From Helopsaltes ochotensis (lineage: Eukaryota; Chordata; Aves; Passeriformes; Locustellidae): 64,000 nt of DNA. Below, one piece after another: positions 50,605 to 63,329 of this stretch. The DNA is taken from NCBI GenBank assembly GCA_013400155.1, contig VXBM01000557.1, positions 439,094 to 503,093 on the forward strand, in the 5' to 3' direction. Below the pieces are notes generated by a model. The model ran no database searches and was not told where the DNA came from. It worked only from the letters and a program-made list of their open reading frames with translations. Position 1 is the stretch's first letter; the number at the start of each line of letters is the position of its first letter. The position numbers and the translations under genes are program-made.

Positions 50605-50760
50605 AAGATCACAGGACTGTTTGGTTTGAAAAGCCCCTCAAAGATCAAAACCAACCATTTCCCCAGCACTGCCAAGCCACCACTAACACACATCCCCAAG
50701 TGCCACAGCTTATACAGCTTTTAAATCCCCCCAGGGACAGTGACTCAACTGCTTCCCTTG
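50605..50760 (-). mobile_element. CR1 3' end fragment
   Basis: AGATCACAGGACTGTTTGG, AAAGCCCCTCAAAGATCAAA, TTTCCCCAGCACTGCCAAGC and CCCCCCAGGGACAGTGACTC. Confidence 0.88.
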
Positions 50761-51957
50761 TCTCTGTTCCCTTCCCTTAGCCTTGATTTCTGCTTTGAGG
50801 TCAAGAGCTGAGGTGCTTCCAAGAGGAAGGACGTGGCTCCAGCTCCTTAGGGGTTCGTGCTCCGTGGCTGGAATCTCCTCATCCCAGCTCACAGAGCAGA
50901 CACACTGTTCCTGTCTTCCCTCTCAAACACACTGGCCTCATTCCCAAGGGCACAGCAGTCCTGTGCTGGATGGAAAAAGGGAAGAGCACTAAAGGGTGGT
51001 GGGTCAGGACCACGGGGCTCGGACTTGTCAAAGTTCTGTGTCTCCTGGAAGGTCCCACTGACCAAGATCCCAGCACAGGGCCAAGCAGGCAGCGAGCAGG
51101 CTGAAGAAAGAAGGAATATTAGACAGACACACTCCCCAAAACACCTTGGAATTAGATCTGACAAGGATCAAAAGCCATCTCTGATGTGAATTGTCTCCTC
51201 TTGGGAGCTGCTCTGTTGTAACAGCGAATGTCACCCCGAGCTGGCAGAGGGGATCATCACTGCTCACAGCCAGGATGCAGAATTCCCTTGGACAGGACAA
51301 ACCTGATTCAATATCAGTCTGCTCCAGGATGAAGATGCAACCATGAACAATCTCTTAGGGAAAAAAGAAACAATTCCAAAGGGAGTGCACATCCCTCAGG
51401 AGGGACTGAAACCTGAGTTAAGCACAGATTGATGGTGGGAGCTTCCCTGCTGCTTGGGAGAAGGAAGGGGAGATAGCAAGGAACATATGGAACTATATAA
51501 ATTATTTGGAGCACCCAGAAAGACAGGAAAAACAATCATCTCTGCTCCTGAGACTGCTCATTTCTGTCTGCAGCCACCTGGGACCCAGACCTTGCATGGC
51601 CAGTGCTTGGTGCCACAAAATTCCCATAAATTCCATGGATGGGGCAAGGCCACAGAGGGCAGGATTGCTGCAGGCAGCTGCACTTGGAGCACGTGGGGAA
51701 GGAAAATTTGCTGGTTATGCTCCTCATCCTGGCTCCTGCCAGCCTCTTCCACCTGGGATTCCTGCGGACTGTTAGGATGGTGATCCTCTGAGTGATCCTT
51801 TGCTTCCATTCCAGGGAGAAATGCAGGTGTGCACACCCTGCCTCCAGAAGGGCAAGGCAATGTCCAAAAGTTAATTTAATTCCCCTCCTTCAGATCCCCA
51901 CTCTGCCAAAGGCTCCCTCGTGAAACCAGAGGGGTCACTGGGCCTCTCTGTGGTTTT

Positions 51958-52125
51958 GCTCACCACCTTTAAAATACAGATGAGCCTCTCCAGGGTGATT
52001 AAGGAGATAAATGCATTAAAGATTAAAAGGCACTCCGATGTTCCAATGCCACGAGCTGTAAGACTACTTAAAATAGATCCATTTGTGGCAGCAATTAAAG
52101 AACATATTACTAATTTCTGAGTCTC
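51958..52125. other. AT-rich candidate conserved non-coding element
   Basis: Unique intronic block with GGTGATTAAGGAGATAAATG, CATTAAAGATTAAAAGGCAC and GCAATTAAAGAACATATTAC. It is dense in homeodomain-type ATTA cores and lacks transposon sequence. Compositional evidence only. Confidence 0.25.
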
Positions 52126-54955
52126 AGCTCCTGCCTTCCTAATGCTGGTTATTTTTGCCCATAAAAGCATTAATCCTATCTTCCTGTAAAAATGACATTT
52201 CAAACATTCATCATCTTCTACTACTGTCCTTCTGCTCCTCTGCCTCACCATCATTAACCAGAGGCATCTGTTACATGGTTTATGGAGTGTAATTTGTGAC
52301 CACAGATTTGCAATACAACAAGAGCTATTTTCTCTATAAGTAGCTGCTCAGAGCTGCAAAATTTTTTTATCCGTTATATATTTAAAAAAAAAAATCACAT
52401 CCCAAAAGTGTGTTTATTGTGCAAGTGCCTTGTCATTACCTGAGAGAGTTATACAACCTTCCATTATGGTAAGAACTAATGTCCTACCCACAGAAATACA
52501 TGAAACACAGACATGGTTTATATTTTGGAAGCTACACGTCGAGAATTAAATTGTCACACTTCATAACTTCTTCCTAAATTGCTGGTTTGATTTTGGTCTT
52601 TTTTCTTTTTTTAATCTCTACATCCTATCCACAGGGATGGTCCAAACTCCCTTGTGTACAATTCCTCCATGGGCAGATGGAAATCAAAAACAAATGCTGT
52701 GGAACCAGGCAGCTCAGGTGATTCTCACAAGCTAAAACCCTGCAACGTGGTATTGCCACAAGCAAAGAACAGAGATGCAAAGAGCACACCAATGGGTCAG
52801 ACCTGGACAAAAATGGATTTAGGTTAAAACACAGAATAAAAAATAGCACCTAGCATGCATACAAGCCACCACAGAGAGTAAATTCAGACGTGATATGGAA
52901 CTGCAGGCTGAGGAAGACAAAGGTGCAAAACCAGGTTAGCAAACACACAAAAACTACATCAAGGGGACTCCAAATGGAGAAAGCAGAAAACGCCAGCTCC
53001 ACACATTTGAAATGCAGAAAGCAAACTACTGCATGCCCCAGTGTGGTGAAATTAAAGGCTTAGTAAATTGCCCTAGATCTCCTGCTGTTACCTACTGTGG
53101 ATAGCAGGAGTTGTTCACCTTGGGATGTGGATGAAAGGCAAGCATTAAGGCATCTGGAAACAGCTTGGAAGTCTGAGGTCATTTCCCTCTTGGCTCATTC
53201 TTGTTAAATTAAGAATTCTCACAGAAGTGGGAGAATAAACACTCTTGAGGACTGGGAGAAGAAGCCACCACCAAGAGAAGCAGAGGGGTTTGATCTCCTT
53301 GGAGCTGCACAGCAAAGACCACCTGCTCTAAGATGCATGAGGAATAACTAAAGGACCATAAACTGCTCACCAGGTTTGAACCCACATCAACCAGCTGCAG
53401 TTCAATGCATCACAAGAGAGGGAGCAGGGCAAAAATCACAGGTATTTTTATTTAATCCCTGGAAATTCAAGCTATACACCTGGTCTTTGTGCTCCTCTGA
53501 CCCTCTCCAGGTGTTTAGTGTTTGCCTACCTCACACCACCTAGACACAAATCAAGAAACAGGTACAGAGACACCAAAGTCACCTCACAGAGAACGCAGAG
53601 AGGTCCAAAAGTGCTGCTCTGTCCTTCACTGGCAACCTGTGAAAGCAAGGCACTTGAGCAGGACACCAAACCAGATCCCACATCATATTCAGCTTCAAAT
53701 TCAAAGCATATTCTTGCTTCCCCAGAGCTGCAGGCTGCCAGGACGGCTTTTGGAGGGTCAAATTCTATTTTATAAATGCCCAGATTTTCTCATTTTCTGC
53801 TTTACTCTTTGTCTATGTATTGCTGGTTAGAGAGCCAGTTGATGGGCTGTAAAACTGTCAGTCTCGTTACTGGTGCTTACAAATGGCTTTTGCTCAGCCG
53901 GAGTTAATGCAGGACCATCTGACTGCCCAGAACTGACATTTTTAATGATTCTGTTCCTCCAGCGCCTTCTCATTGACCACTACAAAAATCCAAAGTGTCT
54001 CTTGCTCTGCCAAGCTGTTTTGTGGATCAAGTTCCTTGTTCTCCAGGGATTTGCAGCATGTCAGCCATCTCAGCAAGCAAACTCGATAATAACTGACCTG
54101 AGAACAGCTATTCCAACATTTCTGGGCTCTTCTGCACTATGGAGTTTAGCATGAAATGTCAAAATCCTGAAGGCTGGAGGACAGAAGCATCCCCGGGGGG
54201 AAGACACGTGTGCAAAGTATTTTAAAAATGGAAAATGCCAACTGTAAAAGTTTGGAGCTTGGATGTTGTCCCCTCACCCTGTTCTCCGTTGGGTTGCTGT
54301 CACCTTCCTTCAGGTCTTTCTTTCCAATGCTGTGTCCCAGGTGAAGCAGAACAACTTCCCCTTCCAAACCCTGCTCAATTTACACAGGAAGGGAAATTCT
54401 TCACATCTCAGCGCTATTTAGGGAAGGAAGAGACACACAGAGCTCCTCTGGGGATGTCCAGCAGTTACAAAGCGGTCCCCAAATTAAAAGAACTGGATTT
54501 TCAAGGGTGAAAATCACCCAGAGAAAAAGGGTTTCAAAGAAAAATAGCCCGAGCACCCATCCAGCAGATCTAAAGCTTAACAAGTCTTCTGCAGTGAGTC
54601 TGGTCTCTCCAGCTCCTCCAGCTTCCTGCCAGGTTTGGGGACAAAACCCCTTCCTGCTGGCACAAGCTGTGTGCTTTTTCCACCTTTCCTGTTCTCCCAA
54701 ACTCACTCCATAAAGAAGCACAAAGCCAGGGCCAGGGATGGACACAGAGGTAGCCTGATGTGTGCCCAGGAATCCAGAGCTGGGAACCAGGGCAGAAATT
54801 CTCACCTGGCACATACTGGAGAGGGGAAGGGCTACACCCCTGCAGAGGCATCTCCCATTCCCCACTCACTCCCAGGAAATCAGCTCTCATCCCCTGGGTT
54901 CAGCTCCTTCCGTGGCCTCAGATTATCAGTGTGAGCTCATGCAAGTCCCTGGTTT

Positions 54956-55032
54956 TCACAGAATCACAGAACACCTTGGGGTTGGAAGGGATCTTAAAGA
55001 TCATTTAGCTCCAATCTCCTCATCTAGTTCCA
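54956..55032 (-). mobile_element. Short CR1 3' end
   Basis: TCACAGAATCACAGAACACC and GTTGGAAGGGATCTTAAAGA followed by TCATTTAGCTCCAATC; truncated after about 75 bp. Confidence 0.85.
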
Positions 55033-57046
55033 TTTTCTTTGTGCCTCTAAAACATAAATAATTTCCCTCTCTCTTAGGAGTACTGCTGAGCACCAGCACA
55101 GTGCAGATGGGGAAGGAGCAGCGTCACAGAGCCACTGAGGTCATCCAGACAGGAAAAGAGTAAGTGGCTCTTTAGAGAAGTGTAAAAAGTGCCTGCTGGC
55201 ATCAGAGGGGTGAGTCACAAGCAGAGAGGCTGATCCCACTGCATCCCCTCTTTTTTTGCCAGCACAGCACTGCACAAAAGTCCCATCCAACCCCTAAAAA
55301 TGAACTCGGCTCAGCCACAGCCTCATCCTCTCCCTCACGGATGGTTGCACTGACTGCAACAAGCCTAAAAAAAAAGGCAATCCAAACCTGGTGACTTCCA
55401 GAGAAGATCAAAATCCACGCCTGCCCAGTCCTTCAGGGGCTCAGAGCCATCTCTCTGATGCTGACCCAACTCACACTTCACAGGGGCTCCTCCAATGTGC
55501 ATAGAAGTCAATAAAACATAAACTGGGGAGAAGAATCTTGCCTTTTACCACACAGCCTGTTTATTCCTTGTCTGAAACTTTTGGGAAGATGCCCTTTCCA
55601 GGGTCTGAGGAACACCATCAGCCCCCGGTCACTGCTTTCTCACCTGCCTGCTGCACCAGATATGCAACTCCTACCCTGAGCCTCTTCCTCCAGCAGCTGG
55701 AAATGCAGCTGTGACTCTAATCCAGACCTGATAAACCATGAGCTGAGCTGTGCCTGACACAGAATAACCTCCTCTGTAACCCCACAGTTCATGGCAAACA
55801 CAACAGCTCCACGCACCTCTTCCACCCAGCCTGCCAAAGACAACCAGAAACCCTCAAGGACTCGGAATTATTGCCCTGACACAGCTCCTGTGCATCCTGG
55901 TGGGACAGCAGGACATGTAAAACAGGCCTGACACAGCCCCCACCTGCTTTTCCTGCAGGATTTAGTGTGACAGGGAGGGATCAGTCCTGTTGCAAACTCA
56001 ATCTCCCCTCAAAGGCCAACCCTCCCACGGGGTTCTGGAAATCAACCCTCTCACACAGCTCTTGAAATACAATCTTTGATTCAGTTAAGGAAGCCAACAT
56101 CACTAAAGCAGGCTGGAAACAGCATCACAGAGGAGAACCTCCAGGTTAAATCAGAATGATGCATTCAGGGGAAGGGATAGAAATCACATAGATATATGCA
56201 ATAGAGAACATATAAAAGACTTTGGGCCTAATTCTAATAGTCAGACATAAAGACCTTCTGTCGAAATGTGATTCAGCTCTCACAAATTCACCTGAAAGGT
56301 TCCCATTGTGTTTGACAGGGCTTGGCTTGGGAATTTCCTTGGCTGGGAAATGATTCCAGAGCCTTTTGCCAAGCTGGACAAGTTCCTTTCTAAGATCTTC
56401 CCTGTCCCACACCAGTTTTGACTGGCATCACATGGGTTTCACACATTTAAACACTGACTCCTAGGTGGAGAAAGTCAGTCCCGTCATTAAACACAGGGCC
56501 CAAATGTATTTCAGGAATAAACTGTACAAAGCTTTATAGAGGCTTTGCAGGTTTGATTCACACTGCCAGCACAGGCTCCCGTGGCTGGACCATGCACCCC
56601 TCAAAATGCCAGAAAAGTGGAGCTCAGACAAATGCTGCTGAACTGGCAAATGGGCTGATGAGCAAATACCCAACTCCTTTGCTCCCACAGGACAAATATC
56701 CCTGCACCAACCCACCTTGGGCAAAGGGAACTGAAATTTCCCCAGGAATCTCATCTAAGAAGTTGGGGTTTTTTTGTCCACCCCTGGAGCAAGACAACAC
56801 TAAGCTCTGGGAATGAAGGAGCAGGTTTGGAATATCCGTATTTTCCCCAAAATGACAAGCCAGGTCACGCTGCCTGGGACACATCCCAGTTTCACCAGCT
56901 GTCACTGGTGAGCTGAGTTTCCTCATGGATGAACCTGCTTTGTGTTTAGCTTGAGAGCCAACCCACGGCAGGTAGGAGGGACTGTCTCATGCAGAGTGAA
57001 GAGCAGGAGATGAGAAGGGCAGAGGAAGAAGGGGCTTTTCTCTTAC

Positions 57047-57301
57047 CCAGACCCTGGTTCTGCTGCTCCCACTCAATGGTGTCAGGAACCTGGTAGGATA
57101 CTCCAGCCAGCTGGGCCACAGGGTTTTCCAGGCCAGCCAGGGGCTCCTGGGAGGTCTCTCCTGGAAGTGTGAAGCCTGGCAGCTCCGTGTCCCCCTCCAT
57201 GCTTTCATCCATCAGGTCTATGTCTTTGTCCTCCTCGTCTTCCTCTTCCTCCTCTTCTTCCTCCTCCTCCTCCTCTTCATCCTCCTCCTCTTCCTCACCC
57301 T
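57047..57301 (-). CDS. ARMH4: ARMH4 acidic juxtamembrane exon (partial gene)
   Basis: This is the most 5' ARMH4 exon in the window. The gene encodes a single-pass type I membrane protein; published work on the mammalian protein links it to damping of IL6ST/STAT3 and RICTOR/mTORC2-AKT signalling. The acceptor is a pyrimidine-rich tract ending CTGGCCAG, and the donor is G|GTAAG at 57046. The exon is 255 nt and phase 1 at both ends, so it carries 84 whole codons. It begins with 23 acidic residues in a row (E5-D-E13-D-E2-D, 57296-57228), then motifs I recognise from ARMH4: DTELPGFTLPG, YQVPD and IEWEQQNQGL. These lie outside the membrane, just before the helix. The frame stays open upstream into the intron, but the acceptor marks the likely true boundary. 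The identity rests on my recollection of the human C-terminus, which the following exons continue without a break. Confidence 0.93.
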
Positions 57302-57753
57302 CTGGCCAGGGAGACAGAAAAGAAAGGTCAGGAGATATCCCACCAGGCAGGAGGCTCCCAGATCTCTCCAGGTGAGCACCAGGCTGAGCTCCTCCAAAGG
57401 CAGAGCAGCTGAAGGGACTTGTGCCTGTCCTCTGGCAGGAAAGACACCCACAGGGCTTCATTTGGAGGAGCTCATCACCACTGGAAGCGCTGGGGAACAA
57501 GGAGATGTTGTCTCAGACTCCCAAATTAGTGGGAAATGCAGCAATTTTCCGCTTCCTAGCAGCAGGGTGCAAACAGGGATGTGCATGTGTACCAACACCT
57601 GGGCACCTGTAAGTACAGAGCTCCCGGCTTAACTAATTACAGCTCAAGTGAGAGCTCTTTTCCTGATTTCCAATCTTGGAGGCAGCAGTAAGTTTGTTCT
57701 GTGTTTAGCTCTCATTGAGTCTTTCCCAGCTCTGGAAAGGGCACTGCTTTCAA

Positions 57754-57792
57754 GACCAGGTTGCTCCAAGCCCCATCCCAAACTGGTCATGG
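57754..57792 (-). mobile_element. CR1 remnant (left half of inverted pair)
   Basis: ACCAGGTTGCTCCAAGCCCC and ATCCCAAACTGGTCATGG are antisense CR1. The piece faces a sense CR1 end about 90 bp away. Confidence 0.65.
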
Positions 57793-57879
57793 AAAGTGTT
57801 GGAAAGAAGGCAGCATAGCCAACACTTCACAGGAGAGCTGATAAATGGGACTGAGGAAATTCCTGTGAATTTAGTGCAA

Positions 57880-57959
57880 GGTCTCCCTGCCCATGGAAAG
57901 GGGGGTTGAAACAAGATGATCTATAAGGTCCCTTTCAACCAAAACCATTCTGTGATTCC
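57880..57959 (+). mobile_element. CR1 3' end (right half of inverted pair)
   Basis: TCTCCCTGCCCATGGAAAGG, GGTTGAAACAAGATGATCTA and ACCAAAACCATTCTGTGATT are sense CR1 ending at its normal terminus. Confidence 0.85.
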
Positions 57960-60046
57960 ATCTACAGCAGATACCCGTTTATTCCAAAACTGTCTGTACT
58001 GTTAACATATGGAAGAACAAATATTTAAGCCATATTTCATCACTGGAATCTAAAATGGCAACACAGGGACCACTGTACTGGATCAAACCAAAGGTTTTTT
58101 TCCTATTTTTCCTATTTTTCCCAATTTCCAACCACAATTGGCTGCAGACGCTGAAGGAAGTCTAGAGCAGGGCAAGTACAGAGCCAGTCTTCCCACAGTT
58201 TCTTTTCCCAAGTTATAGTTCCCAAAGTCTCAGGGACATCCTAAGCCAGAATTTGCTGTTTAATAGCTACTGATGGAGCCACCCACCAGGGAAAGATAAT
58301 ATCGGGAACAATGGCATGCTTTGAATTTCTCACAGTTAGTTTTCCAAGGCTGAGAGTCGAAACATAGTATTTATGCACTTTTATCTAATTTACCCCAACT
58401 CTGCTCAACCCTGCAGAAAAATTCCCTCCTGGTGTAGTCAGACTGAGAGAGCCCATCACCCTGCATCCAGGCACTAAAAACTAACAATCCAGCCAATTCA
58501 CCCTCTGCTATCCAAATATCCCTTTATTTCTGCTGCAGTTGTATCTCATAGAGGTTGGTGGCAATCCAGCCGGGATCAAACGGCCTCCACAGGTTGGAAT
58601 ATCACATGAGAGATGAGAATGTGAGAAATCAGTGCACGTTACAAACCCACTGATTCCACTGTGCAGTCCCGTGGCATCTCCTTCCCCTGTCATTCACGGA
58701 TTTGCTTCCACACACTGCATGATTTCCTCAGTTCACCAGGCAAGACAATCCCTTTCAGTTCTACTCCAGCACTCCATACAAATGAGCTGCTCTTGGGATT
58801 TAGCTGCATCACCCTGCTAGAGCGTGGTTTATGGCACCTGGAAAGAGCGTTCCTGCCACAACGACACCACGCAGAGCATCTCATGGAGCTCACAGGGATG
58901 TGGTTTAGCCCCTTAAATTCCCATTACATTTTATAGGCAGTTTCTGTATTATAATGTGCTTGGCATTCAGAATCAAGATCAGAGTTTTCTCTGTCAAAAT
59001 GCGTGTTTTCATACAAAACACAAAGCTGTGGAGCTGAGGGTGGCACCCAGAGAGCACTCACAGGAAACCTGCAAAGACAAGTTACTGTAGGTAGGTCTTT
59101 TCCCTCTGCTGAGAGCAACACAGCTATCAACAACCCCAAAACTTAACAGCAGAGGCTCTGTTCAGCCACAACACTGAAGAGGAACATGAACAGAGCTTTT
59201 CCCCAGATTGGGTGCAAAAACCCAACCAAGAGAGAACAGCCATCGGATTTTTATCTCCGAAAAACTACTCCGGGACAAGGGTTTTAGAAGCTTCTTGTGA
59301 TTTCCAGCAATCCAAACGACACACACCTGCCAGGACCCAGTGCTGAAGCCACAGATAGCCATCTCCCTGTCTCCAAAGCCTCGCAGAGCAGCCAAGCTGA
59401 ACACCCAAATTGAAAGTGCTGAGACTACTTATCACATCTGATGATCAGTGAGCTCCATCAATCACCAGGCAGCCACAGCAGAAAGCTGTGAATAATGGGA
59501 TCCTTGTAGCAAAGGGGAAGGAAAAGGCTCTCAGCTCGTTCCTTTCTCCTCTCTGGCTCCTTCCTGCACCTGAAAGCAGCTTTTGAACCCCCATCCTGAA
59601 ATGCCAACAGCTCGCCTTGCTGCAAGGTGCAGCGCAGAGCACCACTTGGTGGCCACAGGGAGGAAGCTACACTTCCAAAAAAAAAAAAAAAACCAAAAAA
59701 ACAAACCCCCCAGACTTCACAAGTGTGGGATTTCAGGAGCACAGGCACAACAGGCAGCCGTGGGCAGGCTGTGCATAAGGCTCGGCAGGCTCACAAGATG
59801 GGAAATGGAAGTGAACAGCACACAGCTGAAGCTCAGCCTGGAGGTTTGGGCTTCACACAAAAGCCTTCTACAGAAAAGTCACGTTTTCCCCTCCAAAACT
59901 GGCACCTTCTGGCCTTCAAAAGGCCTCAGCAGCAGACTGAAAGGAAACTACTGGGAAAGACTGAATGAGTGGAAGTGCAAAGCCCAGCAGATTCAGAAGT
60001 AATCCAGAGCTTCATGTGCAGCTCCATGTGAACTATTTTGTGTGTG
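57960..60046. other. Intronic, no gene recognised
   Basis: Unique sequence with a CCTATTTTT short repeat near 58100-58125 and a poly-A run at 59678-59700. No exon was recognised. Confidence 0.5.
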
Positions 60047-60295
60047 TCATGGAATGGTTTAGGTTGGAAAAGGCCCCTGAGATTACTGAGTCCAACTGTT
60101 AATCCAGGACTAACCACAGCCCCAAGTGCCACATCCACACATCTTTTAAATCTCTCCAGGGACGGGGACTGGGCAGTGCCTGACCATCCTTTTGCTAAAG
60201 AAATTTTTCCTGATACCCAATCTAAACCTCCCCTGGTGCAGCTTGAAGATGTTTATTCTTGTCCTTTAATTTGTTGCCTGGGGCAGCTGCAGGGG
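60047..60295 (-). mobile_element. CR1 3' end fragment
   Basis: GTCATGGAATGGTTTAGGTT, CCCCAAGTGCCACATCCACA, CTCCAGGGACGGGGACTGGG, CCCCTGGTGCAGCTTGAAGA and TTGTTGCCTGGGGCAG. Confidence 0.93.
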
Positions 60296-60937
60296 AGCCC
60301 CAAGGAAACAAGGCTGAGATAAAACAACACAGTTTAAGCAGAGTTTCTGTGGGGTTCCAGCTTTATTGATGGAAACAGCCACCACTGAGCTTCAGCACCG
60401 GGCTCTGAATGGGTCCATTAGTGACACAGGTGAGAGCCAGAGGATGGGATTTGCCATTTCAGGGGGAAAAAAAGCACCTTGTGCTTGCTCCAAACACATC
60501 CACGATGACTTCTGGGGCTTAGGCAGGAGAAATGGGACAAGCTCACACCTCCCTTGGGAGGAATTTCCCTGATCCAGCAGGAACTCACAACCTGTGGAAT
60601 CTGAAGCAATTGGCCAAGCAGCAGCCAGCAGGTGAAAAGCCTCAGACTCAATTTTTGGGGGTGTGATGGCTGAAAGAAGCTGAAGCCCCTGTGCTCATAA
60701 CCTTGCTGAGGGCAATGGAGCTACACCAGGTTTGCAGCTGAAGAAACCTTCACTGAAGAATGATGTTTCTATATTTGGATATTTTTTCATTAATGTTTGC
60801 AAACACTTGCATTCCTCAGGAGAGCCAGGAAAACCATCATTTGTCAGGTAGAACACACAGGAGAAAAAAAATCTTGCTGTGCCCTGAGCAGGTGACAGAT
60901 TCACTCACAGGCACAAACTGAACTAAAAGTGCAACAA

Positions 60938-61040
60938 AAAACAAAACAAAAAAAACCCAACAAAACAAAAAACCAAACCAAACCAAAAAAACCAAAAACA
61001 AAACAAAAAACAAACAAACAAACCAACCCCACAAACTAAA
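60938..61040. repeat. (CAAAA)n-type A/C-rich simple repeat
   Basis: Over 100 bp of irregular CAAAA, CCAAA and CAAA units. A minus-strand frame through it reads F/V/L-rich pseudo-hydrophobic protein and is an artefact. Confidence 0.95.
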
Positions 61041-61882
61041 AAGGAAAGAAGTTGCAGGGAAAAACCTGGAGTTGTCATTTGCTTTGTCCTTTCCCTTCCC
61101 AGCCTCCCTCACACCAAAGTCAGTGGATAAAGATGTCTAAATGACACCACAGAGGATTGCTGTGATCCCTGACAGTTTAAGCTGTGATTTTATGTGGTGT
61201 TCAGCGCTGCAGGGTCACCCCGTGTGCTAATAACATCATGTAAATATGTAAATAACGCTGTGTAAATAACAACAGGATTAGGGATGGGCAGCTCTGTGAC
61301 TCCCATCTCTTGCCAGAGCAGGAGGGAGAGGCATTAAGAAACCTCTGCCAAGTGTTTTCCCCCCCTGAGGTTCACTTTCTGCACTGCTTTTGTGATCACA
61401 GCTGACTGTCAAGGCAGGAAGGCCTTTCTAGGACAACCCTTTTATTATTAATGCGTTGCCTTCACGTGATCAGTCATAATGTCACCCTCCACCAGCTCCA
61501 AAATGCTGCCAAGAACCTTTGACAGCCTGGAAGGAGAGAGCTGGTAATAAGGTGGATGTGCTCTCACCAAGCAGTCCCAGCCAGGCACAGAAACTCTGCC
61601 AAACATCAGGGTAAAACCCGCCTGGGAGGAGTTCTGCTAAGCCCAGGCACCTGCACTGCAAAGCCAGCCAAGGTATTTGCTGGATGTGGGGTTGTCTTAA
61701 ATGCTGTGCTCTGGGGGGGAAAAAAAAAAATCAAATCTCTTGGGAAGTTTCAGCATCTGGGCAATTGCACAAGGGGCTGTTGGGAGGAATGGGAAGCTGC
61801 CGGGCCAGATCCTACCACACAAGGCAGGGTAACAGAACCCTACCCAGAGAGGCTTCAAGAAAAGAGGAATTTACACATCAAA

Positions 61883-62025
61883 TCTCTTAAATCCCTCCAG
61901 GGCTAAGGACTCCACTGCCTGGGCAGCTGTGCCAGTACCTGACCACCCTCCCAGTGATTAAATTTTGCCCTAACACCCAATCTAAATCTTCCTTGGTGGA
62001 GCTTGAGGTTGTTTTCTTCTGTCCA
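61883..62025 (-). mobile_element. CR1 fragment lacking its 3' end
   Basis: CTTAAATCCCTCCAGGGCTA, CTGGGCAGCTGTGCCAGTAC, GACCACCCTCCCAGTGATTA and CACCCAATCTAAATCTTCC. Confidence 0.85.
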
Positions 62026-62434
62026 AATTCAAGGATTTCTTCCTACAACAAAAGCAAACTGTATCTCCAGCAGCACTCACCTCAAAATTGCTCTCACACT
62101 GAGCCAGGCTAGAGAATCAAGTTTAGCAACACAAGACAACTTTAAAGTGGAAAAAATACCCAAAATGCTGCAGAACACACTGCATGTACATTAACAAGTT
62201 TGCTCCCTGGCTTGCTGCAGAACTGCTCTTCTGCTCCTGGGTGTTGAAACAAGCAGTATAAAAATCAAGACAGTAAAAGTGGTGACTTATCAAGGGAGGG
62301 CAGTCAAATCTGTCCAGATTTAATGACCATGACCTGTGAGTGCACAGGGCAGAACAAGACAGATGAAGGCAAGTTTACAACTCCTCTTAACAAAATGCCT
62401 TCCCCAGGAAAAGGGCTGGGGGCATAGGACTTTT

Positions 62435-62520
62435 CTTCCAAACAAACAAACAAAAAATCCCCACATGTAACCCAGACAAACTACAACAACAACAACAAAA
62501 AATAAACTAACAAAAAAACA
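62435..62520. repeat. (CAAA)n/(CAA)n A-rich simple repeat
   Basis: AAACAAACAAACAAAAAA, then ACAACAACAACAACAAAAAA with a unique spacer between. Confidence 0.9.
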
Positions 62521-63329
62521 CTAGCAGAGACACTAATTCCATTTTTCACTGGAAAAGGCTGTTGGTGTTTTTTTTTTTCCCAGAAGCATTCAATTCAACC
62601 CCACTGCCTGGGGAGAGAACAACCAGCAGGCCAAGAGTTCAGAAAACATTTGATTTCAGCTTTATTTCCTAGACAAACCCAGCATGGATCATCACAGATG
62701 ATGTATATTGGGTCTGTTATTATGGGCAACAGTCTCCAGGGGACCAAGGTTTTAACTCAAGTCCTGGGAGGACTAAGAGGAGCCAAAGGGAACACGATTG
62801 AATCCACTCAGCTCATTTCTAGTCTGAGCTCCTGCTTCTTCCCAGATCCTTGATCCCTTCCTGCAGCACCCCTGCTCCCACTGAACAAAGCTCCAAAAAA
62901 CCCCACGGGCAGCACTCTCCCACCTGCCAAAGGACTCCAGCCATGAGCAACTCCAGCAGAAAATGTTCCTTGCAGAGCCTTACTGCCACATCCCAGCTTA
63001 TCTGAATTCACCCCCCTTGTGCCAGCAGGGTAAACTGCTTAATCCTCAGGTTAAAACAAACAGAAACTCACAAAAAACTTTCACTCACACAGCCCAATTA
63101 CATTTCAATAATAGCAACTGTGGGGGGTTATCTGTTGTTTTCCTTCAAGCTTGGAGATAAGCATGCGAAGGCCACAACATTAAAGTGATATTTAAGTGAA
63201 CTCTCATTTTTTGGACAAATGAAAAATCCAATGCAGTTCAAAACTCAAACAAAGCCTGGTCAGAACAGGAACCAAGGTGGGTCAGACTAAGAAATATCAC
63301 CCAAGATGCTGGTGGCAGAACAGTGCCAG

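Larger units (their letters stand above)
30320..57046 (-). other. ARMH4: ARMH4 intron of about 26.7 kb
   Basis: This intron lies between the acidic exon and the 32-nt exon. It holds most of the CR1 fragments in the window, in both orientations, plus a 14-bp minisatellite at 37386-37455. The larger stretches without recognised elements (30340-34030, 35000-36240, 37460-39030, 41730-43360, 43540-45900, 47200-49650, 50780-54950 and 55040-57040) are ordinary unique intronic sequence. I found no further ARMH4 exon and no nested gene. Confidence 0.85.

Noticed and set aside
56946..57046. Read-through of the acidic exon past its donor for 33 codons, which would give a form without the membrane helix
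   Set aside because: The donor is strong and no poly(A) signal lies close downstream, so intronic termination is not supported.
57169..57375. Plus-strand poly-serine frame
   Set aside because: It is the complement of the ARMH4 glutamate tract.
60837..61112. Hydrophobic minus-strand frame that looks like a membrane protein
   Set aside because: It is a translation of the (CAAAA)n repeat; the F/V/L/W richness comes from the T/G-rich complement.
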